Assembly: GCF_013337115.1 (NCBI RefSeq) | Contig: NZ_SGWE01000005.1 | Coordinates: 266,001 to 330,000, forward strand | Direction of reading: 5' to 3' | Source of the DNA: Deinococcus sp. JMULE3 | Lineage (GTDB): Bacteria; Deinococcota; Deinococci; Deinococcales; Deinococcaceae | Length of the DNA: 64,000 nt | In this document: in pieces, positions 17,845 to 26,143 of the stretch | How positions within the stretch are numbered: position 1 is the first letter of the stretch | Layout: the number at the start of each line of letters is the position of its first letter | Notes under the pieces: generated by a model | Told to the model about the DNA's origin: nothing | Seen by the model: only the letters and a program-made list of their open reading frames with translations | Databases searched by the model: none | Program-made: the position numbers and the translations under genes

Positions 17845-18506
17845 AGCGGCAGCCCTGCCTCGCGCAGGGCGGCGCGGGTGGCGGCCTCCACGGCGTCCCA
17901 GTTGCCGTCCTGCACGGCCCGGGCGGGGAACAGGTGCCCGCCCAGACCCACGGCGAGCGCCCCGGCGTCGCGGTAGGCGGGCACCTCGTGCGGGCGCACG
18001 CCCCCCGTCGCCATGACCTGCAGGTCCGGCAGCGGGCCGCGCAGGTCGCGGATGAAGCCGGGACCGCCCGCGCTGGCCGCCGGGAACACCTTCAGCACCC
18101 GTGCGCCCAGTTGCCCGGCCCGCACGGCCTCGCTGGGCGTCAGCACGCCCGGCAGGTACGGCACGCCCAGGGTCTGCGCCTCCCGCAACAGGTCGTCGTC
18201 CAGATGGGGACTGACGAGGAACGCCGCTCCGGCGTCAACAGCCTCGCGGCCCTGCGCGGCGGTCAGGACCGTGCCGACGCCGACGGTCACGCCGCTCAGC
18301 TCGGCCCGCAGGGTGCGCAGGGCGTCGGTGACGCCGGGCGTCGTGAAGGTCAGTTCCAGCACGCGCAGGCCGCCGCGCGCGGCGGCGCGGGCCGCGTGCA
18401 CCGCGGCCTCCGCATCTGGGGCGCGCAGCACGCCCACCACGCCCGCCGCGCGCAGCGTCTCCGTCAGCGTGTCGGGCTGCGCGGGCCGTGTCGCGTCAGC
18501 GGGCAA
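17841..18506 (-). CDS. eda: KDPG aldolase
   Basis: This enzyme splits 2-keto-3-deoxy-6-phosphogluconate into pyruvate and glyceraldehyde-3-phosphate. The Schiff-base lysine is in RVLKVFPA and the catalytic Glu in LELTFTTPG. The 221-residue length is normal. The only start that keeps the usual N-terminal length is TTG at 18506, inside the end of kduD (11-base overlap), so translation is probably coupled. It belongs to the pectin operon between kduD and kdgK. Confidence 0.92.
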   Translation of the reverse strand: MPADATRPAQPDTLTETLRAAGVVGVLRAPDAEAAVHAARAAARGGLRVLELTFTTPGVTDALRTLRAELSGVTVGVGTVLTAAQGREAVDAGAAFLVSPHLDDDLLREAQTLGVPYLPGVLTPSEAVRAGQLGARVLKVFPAASAGGPGFIRDLRGPLPDLQVMATGGVRPHEVPAYRDAGALAVGLGGHLFPARAVQDGNWDAVEAATRAALREAGLPL

Positions 18507-19263
18507 GCCAGCCTCCGTCCACGACCAGCACGTGCCCGTTCACGTAGTCGCTGGCGGGCGACGCGAGGAACACGGCGGGCTGCGCAAGGTCCTCGGGGCG
18601 GCCCCAGCGTCCGGCGGGAATGCGGTCCAGGATGGCGCGGCTGCGGTCCGGGTCGGCGCGCAGCGCGGCCGTATTGTCGGTCGCGATGTAGCCGGGTGCG
18701 AGGGCGTTCACGTTCACGCCGCCCGAGGCCCACTCGTTCGCGAGGGCCTTCGTGAGGCCCGCCACGGCGTGCTTGCTCGCGGCGTACGCGGGGACGCGGA
18801 TGCCGCCCTGGAAGGCCAGCAGTGAGGCGACGTTGATGATCTTCCCGTGCCCGCGTTCCAGCATGCGGGCCCCGGCGGCGCGGCACAGGCGCCACACGGC
18901 GGTCTGGTTCAGGGCGATCACGTCGTCCCAGTCGGTGTCGCTGAAGGTGCGGGCGTCGTCGCGGCGGATGATCCCGGCGTTGTTCACCAGGATGTCCACC
19001 GGCCCGAGTTGCGTTTCCACGCGGTCCAGCAGGGTGTTCAGGTCGCTGCTGCTCTGGGTGCTGAGGTCGGCCTGAAACGCGGCGAAGCGTCGCCCGGCGG
19101 CCTGGACCTGCGTGCCGGTCGTGCCGTCGTGGTGGGTGTGGGTGTTGATGGCGACGTCCGCTCCGGCCTGCGCGAGCGCCACGGCCAGCGCCTGCCCGAT
19201 GCCCACGCCGCCGCCCGTCACCAGCGCCACGCGGCCACTCAGGTCGAAGGGGTTGGTGCTCAT
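18496..19263 (-). CDS. kduD: 2-dehydro-3-deoxy-D-gluconate 5-dehydrogenase (SDR)
   Basis: This short-chain dehydrogenase should reduce 2,5-diketo-3-deoxygluconate to 2-keto-3-deoxygluconate. The cofactor loop TGGGVGIGQAL, the NNAGI block and the catalytic YAASKHAVAGL (Tyr, Lys) are all present, and the protein ends with VDGGWLAR. ATG 19263 (MSTNPFDLSG) matches the family's start. A GTG at 19278 would add five residues and overlap the upstream stop as GTGA, with a GGGGA ribosome site, so it is an equally real possibility. Confidence 0.9.
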   Translation of the reverse strand: MSTNPFDLSGRVALVTGGGVGIGQALAVALAQAGADVAINTHTHHDGTTGTQVQAAGRRFAAFQADLSTQSSSDLNTLLDRVETQLGPVDILVNNAGIIRRDDARTFSDTDWDDVIALNQTAVWRLCRAAGARMLERGHGKIINVASLLAFQGGIRVPAYAASKHAVAGLTKALANEWASGGVNVNALAPGYIATDNTAALRADPDRSRAILDRIPAGRWGRPEDLAQPAVFLASPASDYVNGHVLVVDGGWLAR

Positions 19264-19274
19264 AGGCACCGTGC

Positions 19275-20084
19275 TCACAGCATCCCCACGGTCTTCTGCA
19301 CCCAGCCGACGTCCGGGTCGAGTTTCACGCCCTGCGTGCGGCCGTCCCCGGCGAGGAACCACAGGTAGTACCCGGCGTAGCCGGGGGCGCTGACGTACGT
19401 GTGGTACCCGTGCGGGATGGCCAGCAGCGTGTCGTCACGGACGGTGTGTGTATCGTCGTACCCGCGTTCCGGGGAGTAGTGGCGGGTCAGGCCCCACCCT
19501 TCGGGGCTGGACACGCGGAAGTAGTACATCTCCTCGTGGAACTTCTCGCTGCCCGCGTTCTCCTCGTGGCGGTGGGGGGGGTAGGTGCTCCAGTGGCCGC
19601 TGGGCGTGAGGGTCTCCCCGACGATCAGGCGACTGGCGGGCAGGCCGTTCGGGGCGACGAGAATCTCGCGGAACTGCCGGGCGTAGTTGAGGGTGCCCCA
19701 CTGGCCGGTGTTGACCTGGTCGGGGCGGATCTCGTAGGGGGCGGTGTCGAGGTCGCTGGGCGCGGACGGCAGGGCGCCCTGGAAGTCGGTGTGGGCGGTG
19801 ACGGTCCAGGTGTGCCCGCGTGGGATGTAGACGCTGTGCGGGAGGCCGGTGAAGACGCTGGCGCGCCCCCCGACCGAGTCGAAGGTGTGGTCGCCGACCT
19901 GCACGTGGGCGCGGCCGCTCAGGGCGACGAGGAGGTGCTCGCGGTCGCCGGATTCGCCGCTGACGCTCTGCCCGGCGGTCAGGTTGAGCTTAGCGAAGTC
20001 CAGCAGCGTGCAGGAGTCGTCCTGCAGGGGCTGCAGGCCAGGGGCCGACGGGATGGTGTGGAAGTGCGGGCTGGTGGCGCTCAC
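19275..20084 (-). CDS. KduI/IolB-family isomerase, IolB-like, in the KduI position
   Basis: The sequence is a bicupin of the KduI/IolB family but looks like IolB (5-deoxy-glucuronate isomerase): HWSTYPPHRHEEN, EEMYYFRVSSPEGWG, HGYHTYVSAPGYAGYYLWFLAGDG. Canonical KduI has a different N-terminal half. There are no inositol genes nearby, and all other genes serve pectin breakdown. I therefore infer that it performs the KduI step (4-deoxy-5-keto-uronate to 2,5-diketo-3-deoxygluconate). The GTG at 20084 overlaps the stop of the binding-protein gene (GTGA). The 269-residue length fits both subfamilies. Confidence 0.85.
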   Translation of the reverse strand: MSATSPHFHTIPSAPGLQPLQDDSCTLLDFAKLNLTAGQSVSGESGDREHLLVALSGRAHVQVGDHTFDSVGGRASVFTGLPHSVYIPRGHTWTVTAHTDFQGALPSAPSDLDTAPYEIRPDQVNTGQWGTLNYARQFREILVAPNGLPASRLIVGETLTPSGHWSTYPPHRHEENAGSEKFHEEMYYFRVSSPEGWGLTRHYSPERGYDDTHTVRDDTLLAIPHGYHTYVSAPGYAGYYLWFLAGDGRTQGVKLDPDVGWVQKTVGML

Positions 20085-21625
20085 TTGACGAACCCCCCGG
20101 CTTTCAGGGCCGCGTAGGCGTTCTTCTCGTACCCGGCGAAGTTCAGGCCGTTCAGGCCGTCCGTGAAGGCCTTCCAGCTGTCGTCGTTCAGGGGCCGCTG
20201 TCCGAGGACGAACTGCACGAGCGATTCGGAAATGTAGCGGTCGATGTCGGCCTGGTTGGGCGCGGCGGGCACGACGAGGTCGCCGCTGCGGTCGATCCAG
20301 TTGTTCGTGCGGCGCGTGTCCATCAGCAGGTTGTAGACGTTCACGGAGCGGCCGTCCCCGAACTTCAGGGTGCCGTAGCGGCCCTTGAGTTCCGCCGCCT
20401 GCCCGTTCAGCGCCAGGAAGCGCAGCTGCGTGTTCGTCAGGCGGCCGTTCACGTTGGTGGTCGTGACGGTCGGAATCCCACCGACCAGGGTGTAGTCCGC
20501 GCCTTTCTTCCCGAAGGCCAGCTGGTAGTACCCCTCGCCGCTGTTCGCCCATTCCAGGAATTTCGCGATGGCGGGGCCTTTCCCGGCGTCCATGGCTTTC
20601 TTCGACACGACCAGCAGCGTCCCGGCGTTCGCGAAGGTGCCCATGGAGCGGCTCCCGGCCGGGCCTTTCGGGACGGGCACGAAGCGCAGGTCACCCTTGG
20701 GGTTGTTCGCCTCGAAGTTCTTGAACCCGGCGATCAGACCGCCGACACTCTCGAAGAACAGGCCGCACTTGCCCTGCTGCCAGCGGTTGCGCAGGTCGCT
20801 GCGTTTCATGGTGGCCCAGTCGGGGTCCATCACCTTGGCGTCCACGAGTCTGCGGACGTACTCGGTGGCCTTGCGGTAGTTGGGGTTGCGGACGTTCGCG
20901 GCGAACGCGGCGCCCGCGCGGTAGTTCCAGGTGCCGGGCACGCCGTACGCGCCGTACACCCACTGGAAGTGATTGCCCAGGCCCAGGCCGGGCAGGATGC
21001 CCGCGGTGTCGAAGTCGATCACGCCGCAGTAGCCGAAGGTGTCCTTGCGGCCGTTGCCGTCCGGGTCGCGTTCGGTGAAGGCGCGGGCGACGTTCAGGAA
21101 CTCGTCGAGGGTGGTGGGGGCTTTCAGGTTCAGTTTCTCCAGCCAGTCCTGCCGGATCATGATCCCGTACTGGCGGCTGAGCGTGGCGGGTTCCTGCAGG
21201 CCGTACATCTGCCCGTTCTCGTTCACCAGGCCGTTGCGCATGGCGTTCCCGTAGCGGGCTTTGGTGCGCTGCGGCATCTGGGCCAGCAGGCTGGACACGG
21301 GCGCGACCTGTCCCTGGCGGATCAGCTGGTAGAAGAGGTTGCGGTTGCGGATCTCGAACAGGTCCGGCAGGTCGTTCGCGGCGGCCAGCGATCCGAGTTT
21401 GTTGTCGCCGTCCGCGCCGGTGGGGAGCATGGTGAACTTGAGGTTCACGCCGGTGCGGGCGCGGATGACCTCGCCGGTGTCCCACCCGGCGGTGGGGGCG
21501 GGCGCCTCGGGGTTCGCGGCGTACAGCGCCACCGACAGGTCGGTCGCTTTCTGCGCGTGCGCGCCGAGCAGGGCGCTGAGCGTCACGAGGGCCAGGGTGC
21601 GGGCGGTGGTGCGGGGGTGCGTCAT
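20081..21625 (-). CDS. Sugar ABC transporter substrate-binding protein (probable oligogalacturonide receptor)
   Basis: The 514-residue protein has a cleavable signal peptide (residues 1-25, ending AHAQ) and a long binding-protein fold of the LplA/YtcQ type (FEIRNRNLFYQLIRQGQV, TLSRQYGIMIRQDWLEKL, DPDGNGRKDTFGY). Such long receptors usually pair with LplB/YtcP-type permeases, which are encoded next to it. The operon context points to oligogalacturonides or other uronate oligomers. I see no lipobox cysteine, so it is probably periplasmic rather than lipid-anchored. Confidence 0.9.
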   Translation of the reverse strand: MTHPRTTARTLALVTLSALLGAHAQKATDLSVALYAANPEAPAPTAGWDTGEVIRARTGVNLKFTMLPTGADGDNKLGSLAAANDLPDLFEIRNRNLFYQLIRQGQVAPVSSLLAQMPQRTKARYGNAMRNGLVNENGQMYGLQEPATLSRQYGIMIRQDWLEKLNLKAPTTLDEFLNVARAFTERDPDGNGRKDTFGYCGVIDFDTAGILPGLGLGNHFQWVYGAYGVPGTWNYRAGAAFAANVRNPNYRKATEYVRRLVDAKVMDPDWATMKRSDLRNRWQQGKCGLFFESVGGLIAGFKNFEANNPKGDLRFVPVPKGPAGSRSMGTFANAGTLLVVSKKAMDAGKGPAIAKFLEWANSGEGYYQLAFGKKGADYTLVGGIPTVTTTNVNGRLTNTQLRFLALNGQAAELKGRYGTLKFGDGRSVNVYNLLMDTRRTNNWIDRSGDLVVPAAPNQADIDRYISESLVQFVLGQRPLNDDSWKAFTDGLNGLNFAGYEKNAYAALKAGGFVK

Positions 21626-21695
21626 GGTGGAACCTCCGGTGTGGGGGTGGACGGTCTGGGTGGGTGGGCGATGCAGGTCTGGGCTGCGGGGGTGC

Positions 21696-22550
21696 TCAGC
21701 CCTTCACGCCGCCGGACAGCGTGCCGGACGTGAAGTACCGCTGAATCCACGGGTACACGAGCAGCATGGGAATGGTGGTCAGGACGACGGCCGCCATCTT
21801 CAGGGCGTCAGGTGGGGCGGTGGTGGTCGCGGCGGACTCGACGTACTCGGCGGAGTTCAGGCCGGTCAGGATGTCGCGCAGCACCACCGGGAGCGGCATC
21901 ATCCGCGCGTCGGACAGGTACAGCACGGGTTCGAAGAAGGAGTTCCACTGCGTGACGGCGTAGAACAGCCCGATGGTCAGCAGGATCGGTTTGGACAGCG
22001 GCAGCACGATGTGCCACAGGACCTGCAGGTCGGTCGCGCCGTCAATCTTCGCAGCTTCCTCCAGGCTCTCGGGGAGGTTCTGGAAGAAGTTCTTCATGAC
22101 GAGCAGGTTGTACACGCTGACCGCGCCGTGCAGCAGCAGCGCCCAGTACGTGTTCAGGAGGTGCAGGTCGCGGATCACGAGGTACAGCGGGATCAGCCCG
22201 GCGTTGAACAGGAACGTGAACAGGATCACGCCGGTCAGGAACTTGCGGCCCGGCAGGTCGGGGCGGGACAGCGGGTACGCGGTGCAGACGGTCAGGATCA
22301 TGCTGATCAGCACGCCGCTGAGGGTCAGGAAGACGCTGTTGCCCAGCGCGCGGATCAGCGCGGGTTGTTTCAGGAGTTCCGCGTAGGCCGCCAGGGACGC
22401 GGCGGTCGGCAGCAGGCTCGGCGTGCGGCCCAGCGGGGTGATGCTCACCGCCAGCACGTAGATCAGGGGGATCAGGGTGATGAGCAGCACGGCGATCAGG
22501 AAGGCGTTCACGCTCCGGTCGAAGGTGCGGTCGTGGCGGGTTCGGGTCAT
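21696..22550 (-). CDS. ABC transporter permease (YtcP/LplC type)
   Basis: This inner-membrane permease has six hydrophobic segments; the first begins near residue 15 (AFLIAVLLITLIPLIYVLAV). The cytoplasmic EAA loop reads SLEEAAKIDGATDLQVLWHIVLPLSKP, the contact site for the ATPase. The 284-residue length is usual for the MalG-like partner. No ATPase gene is present in the operon, so a shared MsmK/MalK-type ATPase encoded elsewhere is presumably used. Confidence 0.92.
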   Translation of the reverse strand: MTRTRHDRTFDRSVNAFLIAVLLITLIPLIYVLAVSITPLGRTPSLLPTAASLAAYAELLKQPALIRALGNSVFLTLSGVLISMILTVCTAYPLSRPDLPGRKFLTGVILFTFLFNAGLIPLYLVIRDLHLLNTYWALLLHGAVSVYNLLVMKNFFQNLPESLEEAAKIDGATDLQVLWHIVLPLSKPILLTIGLFYAVTQWNSFFEPVLYLSDARMMPLPVVLRDILTGLNSAEYVESAATTTAPPDALKMAAVVLTTIPMLLVYPWIQRYFTSGTLSGGVKG

Positions 22551-22626
22551 GCGGGTCTCCTCCGGTCAGGTGCAGTGCAGTTGCGGTGCAGGCGCGGTTC
22601 AGGTGGGGTGCGGGCGCGGCGCAGGT

Positions 22627-23580
22627 TTAGTACAGGCCCTGACCGGCGAAGCGGCGGGCGACGCGGTTGGCGACGACGATCATCAGCAGGCCGATCAGTC
22701 CCTTGAACAGGCCCACGGCGGTCGCCAGGGAGAACTGGAAGTTCTGGATGCCCTGGCGGTACACCCAGGTGTCGATCACGTCCGCGACCGAGTACACCGG
22801 CAGCGAGTACAGGACGTAGATCTGGTAGAACCCGGCGTCCAGGATGTGCCCCAGGCGCAGCAGGGTCACGAGGACGATCACGTCGAGCATGCCGGGCAGC
22901 GAGATGTGCCGGATGCGCTGCCAGCGGGTGGCGCCGTCCACCTCGGCCGCCTCGTACAGCGAGGGGCTGATGCCGATCAGCGCGGCGAGGAACAGGATCG
23001 CGCTCCAGCCGGTCTCCTTCCAGATGTCGCTGAAGATCACGACCGCGCGGAACGCGCCGGGATCGGTCAGGAACGACACGGGGTCGCCACCGGCCGCGAC
23101 GAGGGCCTTGTTGACCAGGCCGCTGCCGGGCGAGAGCATGGCGAGCAGGATGCCGAACACGATCACCCACGACAGGAAGTGCGGGAGGTACGTGACGGTC
23201 TGGGTGACGCGCGCCAGGCCCTTGCGGCTGCTCTCGTGGATGGCGAGCGCCAGGATGATGGCCGGGGGCAGCCCGATCAGCAGTTTCGCGAAGCTGATCA
23301 CCAGGGTGTTGGTCATGAGCTGCGTGAAGTAGTACGACTGGAAGAACTGCGTGAAGTTGCTCAGGCCCACCCAGGGGCTGTGCAGGACGCCCTGTACCGG
23401 CTGGAAGTCCTTGAAGGCGATCTGCGCGTTCCACAGCGGCCAGTAGCGGAACAGCGCGAACCACAGCAGGCCCGGCAGCAGCATCAGGTACAGGCCCCGG
23501 TGGCGCCACAGGCGGGCCAGCAGGCGCTGGCGGGGGCCGCGCTGGGCGGCGGTCGGACTGGAGCGGAGCACGTCGGTCAT
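22627..23580 (-). CDS. ABC transporter permease (LplB/YteP type)
   Basis: This is the MalF-like partner: six hydrophobic segments, a periplasmic loop with PWVGLSNFTQFF, and the EAA loop SLYEAAEVDGATRWQRIRHISLPG. The ATG at 23580 is set by a strong AGGAGG site six bases upstream; an ATG at 23598 in the same frame lies before that site and is rejected. The gene follows lacI by about 100 bases in the same direction. Confidence 0.92.
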   Translation of the reverse strand: MTDVLRSSPTAAQRGPRQRLLARLWRHRGLYLMLLPGLLWFALFRYWPLWNAQIAFKDFQPVQGVLHSPWVGLSNFTQFFQSYYFTQLMTNTLVISFAKLLIGLPPAIILALAIHESSRKGLARVTQTVTYLPHFLSWVIVFGILLAMLSPGSGLVNKALVAAGGDPVSFLTDPGAFRAVVIFSDIWKETGWSAILFLAALIGISPSLYEAAEVDGATRWQRIRHISLPGMLDVIVLVTLLRLGHILDAGFYQIYVLYSLPVYSVADVIDTWVYRQGIQNFQFSLATAVGLFKGLIGLLMIVVANRVARRFAGQGLY

Positions 23581-23682
23581 GGGGCCTCCTGCGGGCATGG
23601 GTCACCGTCGCCGGGGCGCGGTGGGCTCCGGCGGGGGCGGTCTGGGTTCAGGCGGGCGAGTTCGGGCTGGGGCGGGTGGGCG

Positions 23683-24696
23683 TCAGGAACTTCGGGGCGG
23701 GGCGGTCGTCTCCCGGACGACCAGTTCGCTGGGGTAGTCGAGCACCGTGCCGCGCACCGCTTCGCCCGCCAGTGCGCCGGCGAGCAGGCGCAGGGCGCTG
23801 TCGCTCATGTCGTGGATGGGGTGGCGGACGGTGGTCAGGGCCGGGTGGCTCTGGCTGGCGGCGGCGATGTCGTCGAAGCCCACCACGCTGATGTCGGCCG
23901 GGACGCGCAGGCCGCGGTCCTTGACGGCGTCCATCGCGCCGAAGGCGGTCGCGTCGCTCGCGGCGAAGATCGCGGTGGGGGGACTGGGCAGGTCCAGCAG
24001 TTCGCGGGCCGCCTCGAAGCCGCGCCGCTGCGTGAAGTTCCCGGGGCGGATCAGGTCCGGGTCGAGCAGGCCGCGTTCCTCCATGGCGTCGCGGTAGGCG
24101 CGCAGTCGTTCGTGGGCCTGACTGGACTCGGCGGCGCCCGCGATGAAGCCCACGCGGCGGTGCCCGAGGTCGAGCAGGTGCGTGGTGGCGGCGCGCGCGC
24201 CGTGGTACGAGTCGGCGCGGACGTTCGGGAGGTCGGTGGGAATCCCGAAGTGGCTGATGAGCACGATGGGGGTGCGGCTGCGTTCCAGCGCCGCGAGGTG
24301 CGTGGGATCGTCGGTCGGGACGACCAGGATCAGGCCGTCGGCCAGTCCGCCGCTGAGGGCCGCGACACGTTCGCGTTCACGGACGGGGTCGCGGCTGGTG
24401 GTGAAGACGCCCAGGTCGAGTCCGGCGCTGCTGGCGGCCTCGGCGGCGGCGCGGGCGACCTCGGCGAAGTACGGGCTGACGAGTTCCGGGATGACCATCC
24501 CGACGAGGTTGGTGCGGGCGCCGCGCAGCCGCCGGGCGGCGGGGTTGGCGACGTAGCCGAGGTCCTGGGCGGCGCGCAGGACGCGGGCGCGGGTTTCCTC
24601 GCTGATGCGGCCGGTGTTGTTCAGGGTCTTGGACACCGTGACGGTGGACACGCCGGCGAGGCGCGCCACGTCGGCGATGGTGACGGGTGCGGACAT
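23683..24696 (-). CDS. LacI-family repressor of the oligogalacturonide operon
   Basis: The N-terminal HTH ([21 protein letters not shown]) and hinge ([15 protein letters not shown]) are canonical LacI. The rest is a periplasmic-binding-protein-like sensor domain ending ELVVRETT. It is the first gene of the ten-gene operon and has a palindromic operator 42 bases upstream of its start, so it most likely represses itself and the whole operon until a pathway sugar such as 2-keto-3-deoxygluconate or an unsaturated uronate binds. The ligand is inferred from context. Confidence 0.92.
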   Translation of the reverse strand: MSAPVTIADVARLAGVSTVTVSKTLNNTGRISEETRARVLRAAQDLGYVANPAARRLRGARTNLVGMVIPELVSPYFAEVARAAAEAASSAGLDLGVFTTSRDPVRERERVAALSGGLADGLILVVPTDDPTHLAALERSRTPIVLISHFGIPTDLPNVRADSYHGARAATTHLLDLGHRRVGFIAGAAESSQAHERLRAYRDAMEERGLLDPDLIRPGNFTQRRGFEAARELLDLPSPPTAIFAASDATAFGAMDAVKDRGLRVPADISVVGFDDIAAASQSHPALTTVRHPIHDMSDSALRLLAGALAGEAVRGTVLDYPSELVVRETTAPPRSS

Positions 24697-24737
24697 GGGG
24701 GCTCCTGGGGCGGGACGCGGCTGTCCCGCCGATGAGT

Positions 24738-24753
24738 GGGTTAACGATTACCC
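24738..24753. promoter_or_regulatory. LacI-type operator GGGTTAACGATTACCC
   Basis: This is a 16-bp imperfect palindrome with a central CG: GGGT and ACCC arms match, as do A and T at alternate inner positions. A central CG with mirrored arms is the hallmark of LacI-family operators. It begins two bases downstream of the -10 box of the operon promoter, so bound repressor would block transcription start. Confidence 0.8.
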
Positions 24754-24755
24754 TG

Positions 24756-24784
24756 ACAGTACACCTCCCGCCTGGCCCCGTCAA
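24756..24784 (-). promoter_or_regulatory. Promoter of the oligogalacturonide operon
   Basis: Read on the minus strand: -35 TTGACG (24784-24779), 17-base spacer, -10 TACTGT (24761-24756). The predicted start point falls in the operator at 24738-24753. I see no other promoter of this quality before the permease genes. Confidence 0.65.
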
Positions 24785-24836
24785 TCCACCCGGCCCCCGC
24801 TGGTCCGGCCGCGAAGCGCCCCACCCGCTGCCGGGG

Positions 24837-25589
24837 TACCCTGAAGCGGTGCTGGGAATAGAAGAGCGGTGGAGTGGCGGCATCGACGCGCTGGTCAGCG
24901 AAGCGAACCGGCTGCTGGCACAGCTGCTGCCCGGGGACCGCGCCGCCCGCCTGAAAGACGAGATGAACCCACGGCTGGTACGGCACTACACGACCGTCGG
25001 CCTGCTGCCCGCCCCCACCCGCGAGGGCCGTGAGGCCCGCTACGGCCGCGCGCACCTGCTGGGCCTGCTCGCCCTGCGGCGCCTGATGGCCGACGGTCTG
25101 AGCGGCAAGGCGCTCGTCGGCGCCCTGCTTGGCCGCAGCGAGGAAGAACTCGCCGACCTCGCGCTCACCGGCGTGACCGGCGAGAACCCCTCCGCCCCGC
25201 CCGAGCGATCCGATGCATCCCTGACGGATAGCCCCGGGCTCCTGCTGCTGGGCAACATGAAGTTGCCGACCAACCCGGCCGTCGCGTACCTGGACGGCCT
25301 GCGTCGCCCCGCCGAGCGGCTGGCGCGCGCCGTGCCGGAGACGCCCAGCCGGGTCCTCCCCAGCCCGGCCCTGCCCAGTCCGGCACCCTCCCGGTGGGGT
25401 ATGAGGGGCATCCTGCCACGCGCGTCCGATCACGCCTCAACGCGGCCGGGACAGGTGTGGCGCCGCGTGGAAGTCGCGCCGGGCCTGGAGGTGCAGGTGT
25501 CCGCCGACTTCCGCGCGCCCCACAGCGAGGCCCGCTGGGCGGACCTGCTGCGCCGGGTGCGTGACGTGCTGGAGGACTCGGGCACCTGA
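24837..25589 (+). CDS. MerR-like HTH regulator, probably leaderless (GTG 24849)
   Basis: Coding begins at GTG 24849 and the protein has 246 residues. The first 40 residues precede a MerR-type winged helix ([37 protein letters not shown]). A variable P/S-rich linker and a C-terminal helical domain ([21 protein letters not shown]) follow. The base range given includes the TACCCT -10-like box at 24837-24842, six bases before the GTG. With no ribosome site present, this suggests a leaderless message, common in Deinococcus. The ligand is unknown. A perfect dyad inside the promoter of the downstream VWA gene (26069-26082) is a possible target. Confidence 0.75.
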   Translation, partial: YPEAVLGIEERWSGGIDALVSEANRLLAQLLPGDRAARLKDEMNPRLVRHYTTVGLLPAPTREGREARYGRAHLLGLLALRRLMADGLSGKALVGALLGRSEEELADLALTGVTGENPSAPPERSDASLTDSPGLLLLGNMKLPTNPAVAYLDGLRRPAERLARAVPETPSRVLPSPALPSPAPSRWGMRGILPRASDHASTRPGQVWRRVEVAPGLEVQVSADFRAPHSEARWADLLRRVRDVLEDSGT

Positions 25590-25618
25590 TCCAGGGGACG
25601 AGCGGGACGGGGGAGGGG

Positions 25619-25837
25619 GTTCGGTGCGATTGAGGCGTCGGTCGTAGGTGACCAGGGTCTCGTCGATGTTCTCGACCGCGCTGCCCGAGGCCATGTCGGA
25701 GGTGGCGCCGGGGTCGAGGGTCGCACCGATCCGGGTGGTGTACACCAGGGTGTCCTGTGGTGTGGCGGCCAGGCTGGTGGTCGCGCCCAGGGCAGCGCGA
25801 GCCGCACGTACCGCGTGAGGCGCGTGGCGCGGCGCAC
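25619..25837 (-). pseudogene. Remnant of a peptide ABC transporter substrate-binding protein gene
   Basis: From GTG 25837 the minus strand encodes a signal-peptide-like start ([14 protein letters not shown]). A frameshift near 25795 leads to [20 protein letters not shown] and then [28 protein letters not shown] in another frame. The latter is the typical N-terminal sequence of DppA/OppA-type receptors (...LDP...VENIYETLV.YD). The sequence then stops resembling the family, so about 90% of the gene is gone. The remainder of 25590-26060 holds no gene I can support; the longer open frames there are compositional. Confidence 0.6.
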
Positions 25838-26065
25838 CGTGCGGGGGGGGTCGGTGGCGTGCCGGGTTGGTCAGGGTGTCCTCCCGTGGCAGGGGCTGGC
25901 CTGCGGGGCGTTCTCTCAGGTCGGCCGTAACCGCCGCGTGAACATCATTCGGTGTGGCCCGCTGTGCCGCGTCAGTGGTTGTCGTGGGTGCGTGTGAGGC
26001 TGGGGGTGTTCCGGGCTGGCATCTCGCCGCGCTCGTTCCTCGATCCATGCTGACACTCTGAATTG

Positions 26066-26093
26066 TTGACAACTGAAGTTGTTGATGTAGAGT
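26066..26093 (+). promoter_or_regulatory. Promoter of the VWA gene with a perfect dyad in the spacer
   Basis: -35 TTGACA (26066-26071), 16-base spacer, -10 TAGAGT (26088-26093). The spacer region contains the perfect inverted repeat ACAACT-GA-AGTTGT (26069-26082). A regulator site between -35 and -10 is typical of MerR-family activators, and a MerR-like gene lies just upstream; the pairing is inferred. Confidence 0.6.
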
Positions 26094-26143
26094 GAAGCGT
26101 CCACCCACCACTACCCCCCACGCGTCCCACCACGAGGTCACCC

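Noticed and set aside
25437..26141. A 234-codon minus-strand frame as a real gene
   Set aside because: Only the middle resembles a receptor protein; both ends are low-complexity. It is better explained as a pseudogene remnant with chance open frame around it.
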